Shown here: one piece after another, positions 17,530-26,442 of the stretch
Layout: each line of letters starts with the position of its first letter
Numbering within the stretch: the first letter of the stretch is position 1
NCBI RefSeq assembly: GCF_009728485.1
Contig: NZ_VVIQ01000001.1
Location: 124,001-188,000, forward strand
Length of the DNA: 64,000 nucleotides
Source of the DNA: Prevotella vespertina
GTDB lineage: Bacteria; Bacteroidota; Bacteroidia; Bacteroidales; Bacteroidaceae
Direction: 5' to 3'
Program-made: the position numbers and the translations under genes
The notes under the pieces: generated by a model
Database searches by the model: none
Seen by the model: only the letters and a program-made list of their open reading frames with translations
What the model was told of the DNA's origin: nothing

Positions 17530-18345
17530 ATGTCAAGAACAAATTTTGACCAGTTATTGGAGGCAGGATGCCACTTTGGCCACCTCCGTCGTAAGTGGAA
17601 TCCAGCAATGGCGCCTTATATCTTCATGGAGCGCAATGGTATCCACATCATCGATCTTCACAAGACTGTGGCTAAAGTTGATGAAGCCGCAGAAGCACTC
17701 AAGGGCATTGCTAAGAGTGGAAAGAAGATTTTGTTTGTCGCTACTAAAAAACAAGCTAAGGAAGTTGTAGCTGAGAAAGCTGCATCTGTTAATATGCCAT
17801 ACGTTAATGAACGTTGGGCCGGTGGTATGCTGACCAACTTCCCTACAATCCGTAAGGCAGTTAAGAAAATGACGAACATCGACAAGTTGATGAACGACGG
17901 AACATTCTCTAACCTCTCTAAGCGTGAATTGCTCCAAATCTCTCGCCAGCGTGCAAAGCTCGAGAAGAACCTTGGTTCTATCGCTGACTTGACTCGCTTG
18001 CCATCTGCACTCTTCGTTGTAGATGTAATGAAAGAGCACATTGCCGTTAAGGAGGCTAATCGCTTGGGTATTCCTGTATTCGGTATTGTTGATACTAACT
18101 CTGATCCTAAGAACATCGATTATGTTATTCCAGCAAACGATGATGCAAAGGATTCAGTAGCAGCAATCCTTGGTGCTTGCTGTGAGGCTATTGCAGAAGG
18201 TCTTACAGAGCGTAAGGCTGAAAAGGCTGATGAGAAGGCTAATGCAGAGCAGTCTGAAGTAGCACCAGAAGCTAAGCCAAAGCGTTCTGCTCGTAAAACA
18301 GAGGAAGCTCCAAAGGCTGAGAACGAAGCACCAGTTGCTGAGTAA
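17530..18345 (+). CDS. rpsB: 30S ribosomal protein S2
   Basis: 271 aa. Contains the S2 hallmarks GCHFGHLRRKWNPAMAPYIF, KKILFVATKKQA, VNERWAGGMLTN and LPSALFVVDVMKEHIAVKEA, then GIPVFGIVDTNSDP. The C-terminal extension after about residue 225 is charged and Ala/Glu/Lys-rich (EKADEKANAEQ, KPKRSARKTEEA), a low-complexity tail beyond the core S2 fold. It is followed by tsf, the usual S2-EF-Ts pair. Confidence 0.98.
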   Translation: MSRTNFDQLLEAGCHFGHLRRKWNPAMAPYIFMERNGIHIIDLHKTVAKVDEAAEALKGIAKSGKKILFVATKKQAKEVVAEKAASVNMPYVNERWAGGMLTNFPTIRKAVKKMTNIDKLMNDGTFSNLSKRELLQISRQRAKLEKNLGSIADLTRLPSALFVVDVMKEHIAVKEANRLGIPVFGIVDTNSDPKNIDYVIPANDDAKDSVAAILGACCEAIAEGLTERKAEKADEKANAEQSEVAPEAKPKRSARKTEEAPKAENEAPVAE

Positions 18346-18464
18346 AAATAAAACATAGTGGGCGCTGGTGAGTGCTAATGAACTCTTATATCTTTTGATA
18401 TATAGGTTCATCATCTCTCATCAACGCCCGCATTATTTAATAATATTAGAAAGGAAAAACAAAA

Positions 18465-19463
18465 ATGGCTGTATCTATTGAAGATATCAAGAAGCTCCGC
18501 GCTATGACTGGCGCAGGTTTAGCAGATGTAAAGAAGGCTCTCACAGAGGCTGAAGGCGACTTCGACAAAGCAAAAGAATTGCTTCGTGAGCGTGGTTTAG
18601 CAATTGCGGCTAAGCGTTCTGATCGTGAGACATCTAATGGTTGTGTGCTTGTAAAGCAGGTTGATGGCTTTTCTGCTATGATTGCTGTTAAGTGCGAGAC
18701 CGACTTCGTGGCTAATGGTAAGGACTTCATTGCATTGGTTCAAGAGATTTTGGATGCTGCTGTGGCAAACAAGTGCCAGAGCCTCGATGAGGTTAAGGCA
18801 TTAAAGCTTGCTAACGGAGAAGATGTAGCTACTGCTGTTCAACAGCGCTCTGGTGTAACTGGCGAGAAGATGGAGCTTGATGGTTATAACTTCCTAGAGG
18901 GTGAGAATGTATCTGTTTATGATCACATGAATAAGCATACCCTTGCCACTATGGTTCAGCTCAATGAGAATAACGAGGACGCTGGTCACAAGATTGCGAT
19001 GCAAGTAGCAGCAATGAAACCAGTTGCTTTGGATGAAGCTTCTGTACCACAATCTGTAAAGGATGAAGAGTTCAAGGTGGCTGTTGAGAAGACAAAGGAA
19101 GAGCAGGTTGAAAAGGCTGTTGTAGCAGCTATTAAGAAGGCTGGTATCAACGCAAACTTGGTTGATAGTGATGATCACATCGAGTCAAACATCAACAAGG
19201 GTTGGTTGACTCGTGAGGAGGCTGACAAGGCTATCGAGATTCGCAAGACTGTTGGTGCAGAGAAAGCCGCTAACCTCAACGAGGGAATGATTCAAAACAT
19301 TGCTAAAGGTCGTTTGAACAAGTTCTTCAAAGAGAACTGCTTGGTTGATCAAGAGTTCCAATTTGGTGATGGTGATAAGCAGAGCGTTGGCGAGTGGCTT
19401 AAGGCTCAAGGTAAGGATTTGAAGATCGTTGCTTACAAGCGTTTCACACTCTCTGCAGACTAA
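18465..19463 (+). CDS. tsf: Translation elongation factor Ts
   Basis: 332 aa. The N-terminal UBA-like domain reads VSIEDIKKLRAMTGAGLADVKKAL; the TDFV motif (CETDFVANGKDF) used for EF-Tu nucleotide exchange follows at about residue 77. The core contains GHKIAMQVAAMKP. It recharges EF-Tu with GTP. It lies 119 bp after rpsB and is closed by a strong terminator, so it ends the rplM-rpsI-rpsB-tsf cluster. Confidence 0.98.
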   Translation: MAVSIEDIKKLRAMTGAGLADVKKALTEAEGDFDKAKELLRERGLAIAAKRSDRETSNGCVLVKQVDGFSAMIAVKCETDFVANGKDFIALVQEILDAAVANKCQSLDEVKALKLANGEDVATAVQQRSGVTGEKMELDGYNFLEGENVSVYDHMNKHTLATMVQLNENNEDAGHKIAMQVAAMKPVALDEASVPQSVKDEEFKVAVEKTKEEQVEKAVVAAIKKAGINANLVDSDDHIESNINKGWLTREEADKAIEIRKTVGAEKAANLNEGMIQNIAKGRLNKFFKENCLVDQEFQFGDGDKQSVGEWLKAQGKDLKIVAYKRFTLSAD

Positions 19464-19495
19464 TCAACGTATATCGTTAAAGCAAAATAAGCAAG

Positions 19496-19535
19496 GAGTT
19501 GTAGGAAAGCCATCAGGCTCCTGCAACTCTTTTTT
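19496..19535 (+). terminator. Intrinsic terminator after tsf
   Basis: GAGTTGTAGGA (19496-19506) pairs with TCCTGCAACTC (19519-19529), followed by six T. Confidence 0.9.
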
Positions 19536-19613
19536 AGATTACTAGCTCATCAGAATCATGACAGTCCATATTGATGGAATTAATGGTTGTAGATGAGATA
19601 AGCAAGATAAGAT

Positions 19614-20231
19614 ATGAAGATATTTGCTGTCGGCATGAATTATGTCGGATACAATAAAGCACTAAATGAGCCGTTATTGAAACAAGATGATCCTGTTATC
19701 TTTACTAAAGCAGACTCTTCTCTATTGAAAGATAGGAAGCCTTTCTTCATTCCAGATGAGTTAGGAACTATAGAATATGAAGCTGAAATCGTTGTAAGAG
19801 TTTGCCGTTTAGGTAAGTCTATATCCGAGCGTTTTGCCTCTCGATATTATGATGCTGTAACAGTGGGTATCGACTTTACGGCACGTGACTTACTAAGGAA
19901 ACTGAGCCAGCAGGGACTTCCTTGGGATATGAGTAAGAGTTTCGATGGAGCTGCTGCACTAGGCGAATGGGTTTCAAAAGATAAGTTCTTGGATATTCAA
20001 CGTCTTCGCTTTCACCTTGATGTCAATGGGGAAACAAAGCAAGAAGGATGTACGAACGATATGATCTATAAGGTGGATGAAATCATAAGCTATATTAGTC
20101 GGTTTTTCACACTAAAGACTGGAGACCTTATTTATACTGGTTGTCCTACTAGTGGATTCCCTGTACATATCAACGACCGACTTGAAGGATATATAGAAGA
20201 ACGTAAAGTACTGGATCTTCATTGTAAGTAA
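19614..20231 (+). CDS. Fumarylacetoacetate hydrolase (FAH) family protein
   Basis: 205 aa, the compact single-domain form of the family. It carries the metal-binding pattern ETGTIEYEAEIV-like (GTIEYEAEIVVRV), the aspartate in VGIDFTARDL, KSFDGAAALGEW, and the C-terminal LKTGDLIYTGCPTSG. Family members hydrolyse or decarboxylate small 2-oxo acids such as acylpyruvates; the substrate here is unknown. It lies upstream of porU on the same strand with a gap of about 90 bp and may be co-transcribed. Confidence 0.85.
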   Translation: MKIFAVGMNYVGYNKALNEPLLKQDDPVIFTKADSSLLKDRKPFFIPDELGTIEYEAEIVVRVCRLGKSISERFASRYYDAVTVGIDFTARDLLRKLSQQGLPWDMSKSFDGAAALGEWVSKDKFLDIQRLRFHLDVNGETKQEGCTNDMIYKVDEIISYISRFFTLKTGDLIYTGCPTSGFPVHINDRLEGYIEERKVLDLHCK

Positions 20232-20322
20232 AAGGTATAAAAGCTATTTATCAAAACAAAGCATAAGGATTGAGTAACTTATAACAAGTCCCCTACAATC
20301 ATCAAAAAGAATTATTAAGTCA

Positions 20323-23300
20323 ATGACGAAACGAATAAATCTTCTTTCCCTCATACTTCTGTTGAGCTGTATAACGATGAGTGCACAACAGAAACGATTC
20401 TTCAATCTAACAGTTGAAGATGTTACGATTGACTCACTCTTACCTCATTTCCATTACGCTATTCCCGTTGGAGAGAATTATGCAGACTCTATCTATGAGC
20501 TAGAGATACGCTACCCTGAGTTCATAAACATGAGCCCTGAGGACATACAACATTATAATTCTCTCACAAAACAAGTACCTCCAACATTGCCAGAGATACA
20601 TCAACAGATGACGGTCGAGCGTAAAAAGGGTGTGCTAGAATTCTCTTTGATACCGATTGTTGAGCGTGATGGCAAGAAACAGTTCCTTGTTAGCTTTATG
20701 ATAGCACTCACTTCACGTCCGAAGTCGTTGAATGCTAAGAGAGGAATGAAATCTATGATGAGTACTAGACCTGGTGGGCTTACGACTTCAGAGGTATCCA
20801 ATCGTTATGCTAACCATTCCGTCTTGTCTACTGGCAAGTGGGCAAAGATACGTGTCCCAGCTGATGGTGTGTATCAATTAAGTAATGACTTGATTCGACG
20901 AGCTGGCTTTACCAATTTAGATAAGGTGAAAATCTATGGCTATGGTGGGCATCTCCAAGATGAAGAACTGACAGCTAATTATATCATATCGCATGATGAT
21001 TTGAAAGAGGTTCCAACCTATACAAGCCATGGTAAGAGGCTATTCTATGCTAAAGGTTCTGTTAATTGGGATAGCAATTCAGCCACTCGACGCACTCGCA
21101 ATCCCTATTCTGATTACGGATATTACTTCCTTACAGAAGATAACGCAGGCAATCCAGCATCCATATCAGATAGTACAACCTTCTTAAATAGCTTTTATCC
21201 ATCAGCAAATGACTACCATTCATTGCACGAGGTAGATAACTTCAGTTGGTTTAATGGTGGTCGTAATCTCTTTGAAGAGACTCCATTAAAATTAAATGAG
21301 GGCAAGGTCTTCACTTTAAAGAATAAGGCAAAAGCCAGCACAGGTATCTTGACTGTTGCTGTGACAACAGGTGACTACACATCAACCATTAAGGTGGAAG
21401 CCAACGGAAGAGAACTCGGTGAGATACATATTGCACCTGGTGACTCCTTTGATAAAGGTTATGAGGTTATCAGAGATTATGCTGTATCAAACCTCCAAAG
21501 TGTAGATAGCATCCGGCTCACGACGATCTCAGGTGGTCCTACAAGGCTCGATTATCTCACAATGACCTATCCAACGCCTGCCCCAGCACCTTCATTGAGT
21601 ACATCGTTCCCAACTCCAGAGTATGTATATAATATCACCAATCAGGATCATCATGCCGATGAGCCTGTCAATATGGTGATTATCATCCCAACAAGTCAGA
21701 AGCTCTTACAACAAGCTGAGCGCCTAGCTGATTTCCACAGAACACATGATAATATCTCTGTACGAGTTGTCCCTGCTGACGAACTATACAACGAGTTCTC
21801 TAGTGGAACACCTGATGCAATGGCTTACCGACGTTACATGAAGATGTTGTATGATCGTGCGACAAATGCACAGACCATGCCCCAGTCACTCTTGCTCTTT
21901 GGTGATTGTGTATGGGATAATCGCATGAATACTAATTCTTGTCGTTTATTGAATCCAGATGATTACCTACTTGCTTACGAGAGTGAGAACTCATTTAGTG
22001 AGACCGACTGTTATGTTAATGACGGATGGTTCACTCTGATGGATGATGGTGAAGGAACTGACCTTTTACGTCGAGATAAGGAGGATCTTGGCGTTGGACG
22101 ATTCCCTGTTACCAATGCTATTGATGCGAAGACGCTTGTTGACAAGACCATTAATTACGCATTAAACAAGAATGGAGGAAGCTGGGAAAATGTACTTATG
22201 TTCATGGGGGATGATGGCAATAATAATATCCACATGCGCGATGTGAATGAAACTGCTGAATCGGTATCATTCGCCTACCCTGCTTATCAAATAAAGAAGG
22301 TAATGTGGGATGCTTACCCTCGAATCTCTACTGCTACGGGTAATACCTACCCAGAAGCTAGTGCGCTTATCAAGCAACAGCAAGCACAAGGAGCATTGAT
22401 AATGGATTATGCAGGGCATGGTAAAGAAGATCAGATTTCACATGAAGCAGTACTCCGTCTTGTTGACTTCAAGAACTTCTCCAATACAAATCTTCCGTTA
22501 TGGATTACCGCCAGTTGTGATATTATGCCGTATGATGGTGTGATTCCAACTATCGGTGAAGCGGCTATACTGAATAGCAAAGGTGGCTCGGTAGCATTCT
22601 GGGGAACGACTCATACAGTATATACTTATTATAACAAGGCTATCAATACTGCCTTCCTAAAGCATGTGCTGAGTCTTACAAACGGAAAGCCAACCACACT
22701 TGGTGAGGCGCAACGACTCGCAAAGTGCGAGTTAATCAACTCTAGTAGAGACCTTACACCAAACAAACTGCAATATGCCCTCTTAGGTGATCCAGCTTTA
22801 GCCCTCAACCTCCCAAAGCTGCAAGTGAACGTAGAGTCAATCAATGGTCAAGCTGTGAATGCCGGTAATACTATCCTAATTAAAGGTGGCTCAATCGTGA
22901 AGGTGAAAGGCTCTATTACAAAGGGTGGTAATAAGCAAACGGACTTCAATGGGCTCATCACTGCGGTCGTAAGAGATACCAAAGAACTCGTAACCTGCAA
23001 GAAACAAGACCAGTCTGCCGACGTAGCCCTCACCTATTACGACCGACTGAAGACGCTTTACAATGGTACGGATAGTGTGCGCAATGGCGAGTTTACACTC
23101 ACTTTCGCAGTACCACGTGACATCAATTATACATCAGGTACGGGCTTGATGAACTTCTCTGCTATCAACGAAGACCATTCTCTCATGGCGCAAGGATATG
23201 AAGATAGATTCAATATTGATGGGTCAGAAGTAGTCTATAATGACTCTATCGGACCATCTATCTACGCTTACCTCAATTCTCCTTCTTTTGTCGACGGAGG

Positions 23301-23907
23301 CAAGGTGAATAGCACACCATACTTTGTTGCACAGATAACCGACAAGGATGGTATCAATGCGTCAGGCAATGGGATTGGTCATGATATGCAGTTGTGTATA
23401 GATGGTAAATTGACACAAACCTACCTCCTCAATGATAACTTCCGTTATGATTTCGGCAGCTATACCTCGGGCACAACGGGATATAGTCTACCCGAACTAT
23501 CAGAAGGACCGCACACCCTGCAGTTCCGAGCATGGGACATCCAAAACAATGCGTCAACAGTAACGCTCCACTTCAATGTGGTCAAAGGGCTTGCCCCCGA
23601 TATCTATAGCGTCAGTGCATCGAAGAATCCTGCTTACAACGAGACAACATTCATCGTATCGCATAACTACATGGGTTCGAATGTGGATGTAGAGATAGAA
23701 GTATTCGACATGGGTGGACGCCTACTCTGGCATCACGTGGAGTCAGGCGTATCATCAGGTAATGCCATCTCAACCAACTGGAACCTGATAGTAGATAATG
23801 GAACACGATTGCAAACAGGCGTCTATCTCTATCGAGTTCGCCTCAGTTGTGATGGTGCAACAAAGGTGTCAAAGGCTAAGAAACTCATTGTCCTAGACAA
23901 TAAGTAA
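20323..23907 (+). CDS. porU: Type IX secretion system sortase PorU (gingipain-type C25 peptidase)
   Basis: 1194 aa with a signal peptide (MTKRINLLSLILLLSCITMSAQ). The C25 peptidase domain has its catalytic His699 in DYAGHGKE and Cys732 in ITASCDIM; upstream are VIIIPTSQKLLQQAERLADFH and LLLFGDCVWDNRM, typical of the family. The last 90 residues form a T9SS C-terminal-domain-like fold (NPAYNETTFIV, VEIEVFDMGGRLLW, GVYLYRVRL). PorU cleaves the sorting domains of T9SS cargo at the outer membrane and attaches the cargo to lipopolysaccharide. porV follows directly, as I recall for Porphyromonas gingivalis. Confidence 0.95.
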   Translation: MTKRINLLSLILLLSCITMSAQQKRFFNLTVEDVTIDSLLPHFHYAIPVGENYADSIYELEIRYPEFINMSPEDIQHYNSLTKQVPPTLPEIHQQMTVERKKGVLEFSLIPIVERDGKKQFLVSFMIALTSRPKSLNAKRGMKSMMSTRPGGLTTSEVSNRYANHSVLSTGKWAKIRVPADGVYQLSNDLIRRAGFTNLDKVKIYGYGGHLQDEELTANYIISHDDLKEVPTYTSHGKRLFYAKGSVNWDSNSATRRTRNPYSDYGYYFLTEDNAGNPASISDSTTFLNSFYPSANDYHSLHEVDNFSWFNGGRNLFEETPLKLNEGKVFTLKNKAKASTGILTVAVTTGDYTSTIKVEANGRELGEIHIAPGDSFDKGYEVIRDYAVSNLQSVDSIRLTTISGGPTRLDYLTMTYPTPAPAPSLSTSFPTPEYVYNITNQDHHADEPVNMVIIIPTSQKLLQQAERLADFHRTHDNISVRVVPADELYNEFSSGTPDAMAYRRYMKMLYDRATNAQTMPQSLLLFGDCVWDNRMNTNSCRLLNPDDYLLAYESENSFSETDCYVNDGWFTLMDDGEGTDLLRRDKEDLGVGRFPVTNAIDAKTLVDKTINYALNKNGGSWENVLMFMGDDGNNNIHMRDVNETAESVSFAYPAYQIKKVMWDAYPRISTATGNTYPEASALIKQQQAQGALIMDYAGHGKEDQISHEAVLRLVDFKNFSNTNLPLWITASCDIMPYDGVIPTIGEAAILNSKGGSVAFWGTTHTVYTYYNKAINTAFLKHVLSLTNGKPTTLGEAQRLAKCELINSSRDLTPNKLQYALLGDPALALNLPKLQVNVESINGQAVNAGNTILIKGGSIVKVKGSITKGGNKQTDFNGLITAVVRDTKELVTCKKQDQSADVALTYYDRLKTLYNGTDSVRNGEFTLTFAVPRDINYTSGTGLMNFSAINEDHSLMAQGYEDRFNIDGSEVVYNDSIGPSIYAYLNSPSFVDGGKVNSTPYFVAQITDKDGINASGNGIGHDMQLCIDGKLTQTYLLNDNFRYDFGSYTSGTTGYSLPELSEGPHTLQFRAWDIQNNASTVTLHFNVVKGLAPDIYSVSASKNPAYNETTFIVSHNYMGSNVDVEIEVFDMGGRLLWHHVESGVSSGNAISTNWNLIVDNGTRLQTGVYLYRVRLSCDGATKVSKAKKLIVLDNK

Positions 23908-23924
23908 CATAAGTAAGACGTTTT

Positions 23925-23965
23925 AATCCATGATGTAAGCTGGCAAACTAGCTGCATCATGGATT
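23925..23965 (+). terminator. Hairpin between porU and porV
   Basis: AATCCATGATG (23925-23935) pairs with CATCATGGATT (23955-23965), with AGCT/AGCT pairing further inside. A short C/T-rich tract follows. It may end some porU transcripts or set the porU:porV ratio. Confidence 0.6.
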
Positions 23966-24006
23966 CTTTATATAGCAATATTCCATAAGCAACTCAAGTA
24001 AATAAG

Positions 24007-25176
24007 ATGAATAAAAAGCTTCGTTTATCCTTCTTAACCATGGTCGTTATGACCTCTTCTGCCGCATTTGCACAGGGCACAAAGAAGGATATGTTCAACC
24101 CAGTTACTACCTCCGTTACCTCACAAACCATTGCTCCTGATGCACGCGCAGCAGGTATGGGTGATGTAGGAGCAGCCACTGACCCTGATGTTAATTCCCA
24201 GTATTGGAACCCTGCGAAGTATCCTTTTAATATTTCTCGTGCAGGTGTCTCTTTGAACTACACCCCGTGGCTTCGCCAATTGGTGAGTGACATCGACCTC
24301 GCTTACGTAGCCGGATATTATCGCATAGGTGATTATAGTGCTGTATCATCCTCCCTTCGTTATTTCTCTTTGGGTGAGGTGCAGACGAATGACGGCTCTA
24401 ATATGACAATCAACCCATACGAGATGTCATTAGACGTAGCTTATTCTTTGATGTTAAGTGAGCACTTCTCACTCGGAGCCGCTGTGCGTTGGATTTATTC
24501 CGACCTCACGTATGACTATAAGGAAGATACATCTCCCGGTTCCGCCTTCGCAGCCGACCTCTCTTGCTATTACCAGAATTACATCAACATTGGTGAGCGT
24601 GAGTGCCAGTTAGGACTAGGCTTGAATATCTCGAACATTGGTTCTAAGATAACGTTCGGTGGCGATAATCGCTCTGAGTTCATACCTACCAATCTCCGCT
24701 TAGGTGCCGCATTGATGATTCCAGTTGATGAGTTCAATAAGTTCACCATAGCTGCTGATGCAAACAAGTTGCTAGTTCCAACTTACCCCAAGCGTAATAC
24801 GGGCGAATCGCAAGTAGATTATGACAACCGCTTGCAGAAGGATTACTATGATGTATCGTCTATCTCGGGTATCTTCAAGAGCTTCGGCGACGCGCCCAAT
24901 GGATTCTCTGAAGAGATGCAGGAGGTGCAATGGAGTGTGGGAGCTGAATATACCTACAATGATAAGTTCTCACTTCGTGCAGGTTATCACAACGAGAGTG
25001 AGAATAAGGGAAACCGCAAGTACTTCACCGTAGGTGCTGGATTCAAGATGAATGTATTCGCACTAGATGCGGGCTATGTCATTGCAACGGCTAAGAACAA
25101 CCCACTCGACCAAACGCTCCGATTCTCCCTATCATTTGATATGGATGGTATAAAGGACTTGTTTAAGAGGAAATAG
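24007..25176 (+). CDS. porV: Type IX secretion system outer-membrane shuttle protein PorV (LptO)
   Basis: 389 aa. The signal peptide (to about residue 22, AAFAQG) is followed by the PorV opening TIAPDARAAGMGDVGAATDPDV and NPAKYPF, then a FadL-type beta-barrel with alternating strands to the C-terminal FSLSFDMD. PorV binds T9SS cargo as it leaves the translocon and carries it to PorU. Its position just after porU fits that role. The barrel contains AVRWIYSDLTYDYKED and GAEYTYNDKFSLRAGYH, as in other family members. Confidence 0.95.
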   Translation: MNKKLRLSFLTMVVMTSSAAFAQGTKKDMFNPVTTSVTSQTIAPDARAAGMGDVGAATDPDVNSQYWNPAKYPFNISRAGVSLNYTPWLRQLVSDIDLAYVAGYYRIGDYSAVSSSLRYFSLGEVQTNDGSNMTINPYEMSLDVAYSLMLSEHFSLGAAVRWIYSDLTYDYKEDTSPGSAFAADLSCYYQNYINIGERECQLGLGLNISNIGSKITFGGDNRSEFIPTNLRLGAALMIPVDEFNKFTIAADANKLLVPTYPKRNTGESQVDYDNRLQKDYYDVSSISGIFKSFGDAPNGFSEEMQEVQWSVGAEYTYNDKFSLRAGYHNESENKGNRKYFTVGAGFKMNVFALDAGYVIATAKNNPLDQTLRFSLSFDMDGIKDLFKRK

Positions 25177-25211
25177 GCAAGCCTCCCCCGCGGGGCTATC
25201 ATCTAATAGAT

Positions 25212-25715
25212 ATGACAAATATTACTCAATCAATCCCATCTTTCCGCATTGGAATGGGTTACGATGTCCATAAACTCGTTGAAGGGCGTGACCTCTATCT
25301 CGGTGGTATTAAGATAGAACACAGCCTTGGATTGCTCGGACATAGCGATGCGGATGTCCTCATTCACGCCATTTGTGATGCACTACTCGGTGCTGCTAAT
25401 ATGCGTGATATTGGTTATCATTTCCCAGATACTGCCAACGAAACATTGGATATGGACTCGAAAGTAATCTTACGTAAGACCATCGAACTACTTGCCACAA
25501 AGGGTTATCGTGTGGGCAACATCGATGCAACCGTATGCGCTGAGCGTCCGAAGATAAACCCTCACATACCAGCAATGTGCGAATGTCTAGCCAATATCAT
25601 AGATTGCGACATCGACGCCGTATCCATCAAAGCCACCACGTCAGAGCGAATGGGCTTCGTTGGACGAGAAGAGGGTATGGCGGCTTATGCTGTATGCCTA
25701 ATAGTAAAGGTGTAA
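25212..25715 (+). CDS. ispF: 2-C-methyl-D-erythritol 2,4-cyclodiphosphate synthase
   Basis: 167 aa. The zinc site residues are Asp18 and His20 in GMGYDVHKL and His52 in DADVLIHAICDALLGA. The substrate-binding ATTSERMGFVGREEGMAA closes the protein. It makes the cyclic diphosphate of the MEP isoprenoid pathway in the cytoplasm. It begins 35 bp after porV, so it is probably co-transcribed with the secretion genes. ispD of the same pathway lies 13 kb away on the other strand. Confidence 0.97.
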   Translation: MTNITQSIPSFRIGMGYDVHKLVEGRDLYLGGIKIEHSLGLLGHSDADVLIHAICDALLGAANMRDIGYHFPDTANETLDMDSKVILRKTIELLATKGYRVGNIDATVCAERPKINPHIPAMCECLANIIDCDIDAVSIKATTSERMGFVGREEGMAAYAVCLIVKV

Positions 25716-25740
25716 AGGCTAATAAAGACTAAATAAAATA

Positions 25741-25781
25741 CGGCTGATAGCGGTTCTTCATACTGCTATCAGCCGTTTTTT
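25741..25781 (+). terminator. Intrinsic terminator after ispF
   Basis: CGGCTGATAGC (25741-25751) pairs with GCTATCAGCCG (25765-25775), followed by six T. Confidence 0.92.
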
Positions 25782-25995
25782 ATTATACGGATATTCCAGC
25801 GCTATAAAGTCTAAGAGTCAGGCTCTCCTACATGGATTCTCGATTTCTGTCTAGCTTTCCAATAGACTTACCAAAGGGTGATAATAAAATCAGCTTATAT
25901 TACAAGAAACAATCTAATCCTATCAAAGAGCGTCTGTTTCAACGGCAGAACATCAACGTTTGACCTGTTTGCGAATCGTTGCTCACTAGTTTCAG

Positions 25996-26285
25996 CATTC
26001 TTTCTAACGCGTTGCGTATTTCTCTCTCACCTGTTCCCCATTCCTTTCTCACGTGTTGCGCATCATTTACACACGCATATAAAGTTAGTTTCATCATGAT
26101 GAGACACAAGTTTCATCATGAAGAGACACTGGTTTCATCATAATGAGACACTCGTTTCACCATGGTGAAACTAAAAAAAGATACGGAACACAAAGACGCA
26201 AGACGCATGAGAAAAGAATGGGGAACACGTGAGAAAGGAATGCGGAACGGGTGAGAAAGAATGTGGGAACCTATGAGACAAAGAG
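25996..26285. repeat. Array C: mirrored 22-bp tandem units around a palindromic core
   Basis: The left arm has three units of about 22 bp (25996-26016, 26017-26038, 26039-26060), consensus CATTCYTTTCTCACGTGTTSCG. The right arm (26204-26285) repeats the same unit in inverse orientation (for example 26221-26242, 26243-26263). The core (26087-26171) has three 22-23-bp units around TTTCATCATGATGA and ends in the perfect 18-bp palindrome GTTTCACCATGGTGAAAC (26154-26171). The gap 25782-26384 holds no gene. Confidence 0.8.
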
Positions 26286-26384
26286 CGCAAACGGGGTTCA
26301 AGCGATCGTGGCTTTATACAGAACTTACCATTACTGACGTTAGAGAATACTTGACATCAAATGTGAATCTAATGCTTTATCCCC

Positions 26385-26415
26385 TTTGCCGTTTCAAGAA
26401 TTATCCTTATTTTTG
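26385..26415 (+). promoter_or_regulatory. Promoter of the first paralogue gene
   Basis: TTTG (26385-26388), 19-nt spacer, TATTTTTG (26408-26415). The start near 26422 places the upstream in-frame ATG at 26386 inside the promoter and supports the ATG at 26443. Confidence 0.75.
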
Positions 26416-26442
26416 TCGCACATAACTACTTCAGAACAATTT

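Noticed and set aside
17554-18414. Long antisense frames opposite rpsB (161, 152 and 86 codons)
   Set aside because: Shadow frames of a highly expressed ribosomal gene with biased codon use; no signals of their own.
26087-26171. Regularly spaced short repeats that could suggest a CRISPR array
   Set aside because: Units are contiguous 22-23-bp tandem copies with no unique spacers, and no cas genes are nearby.
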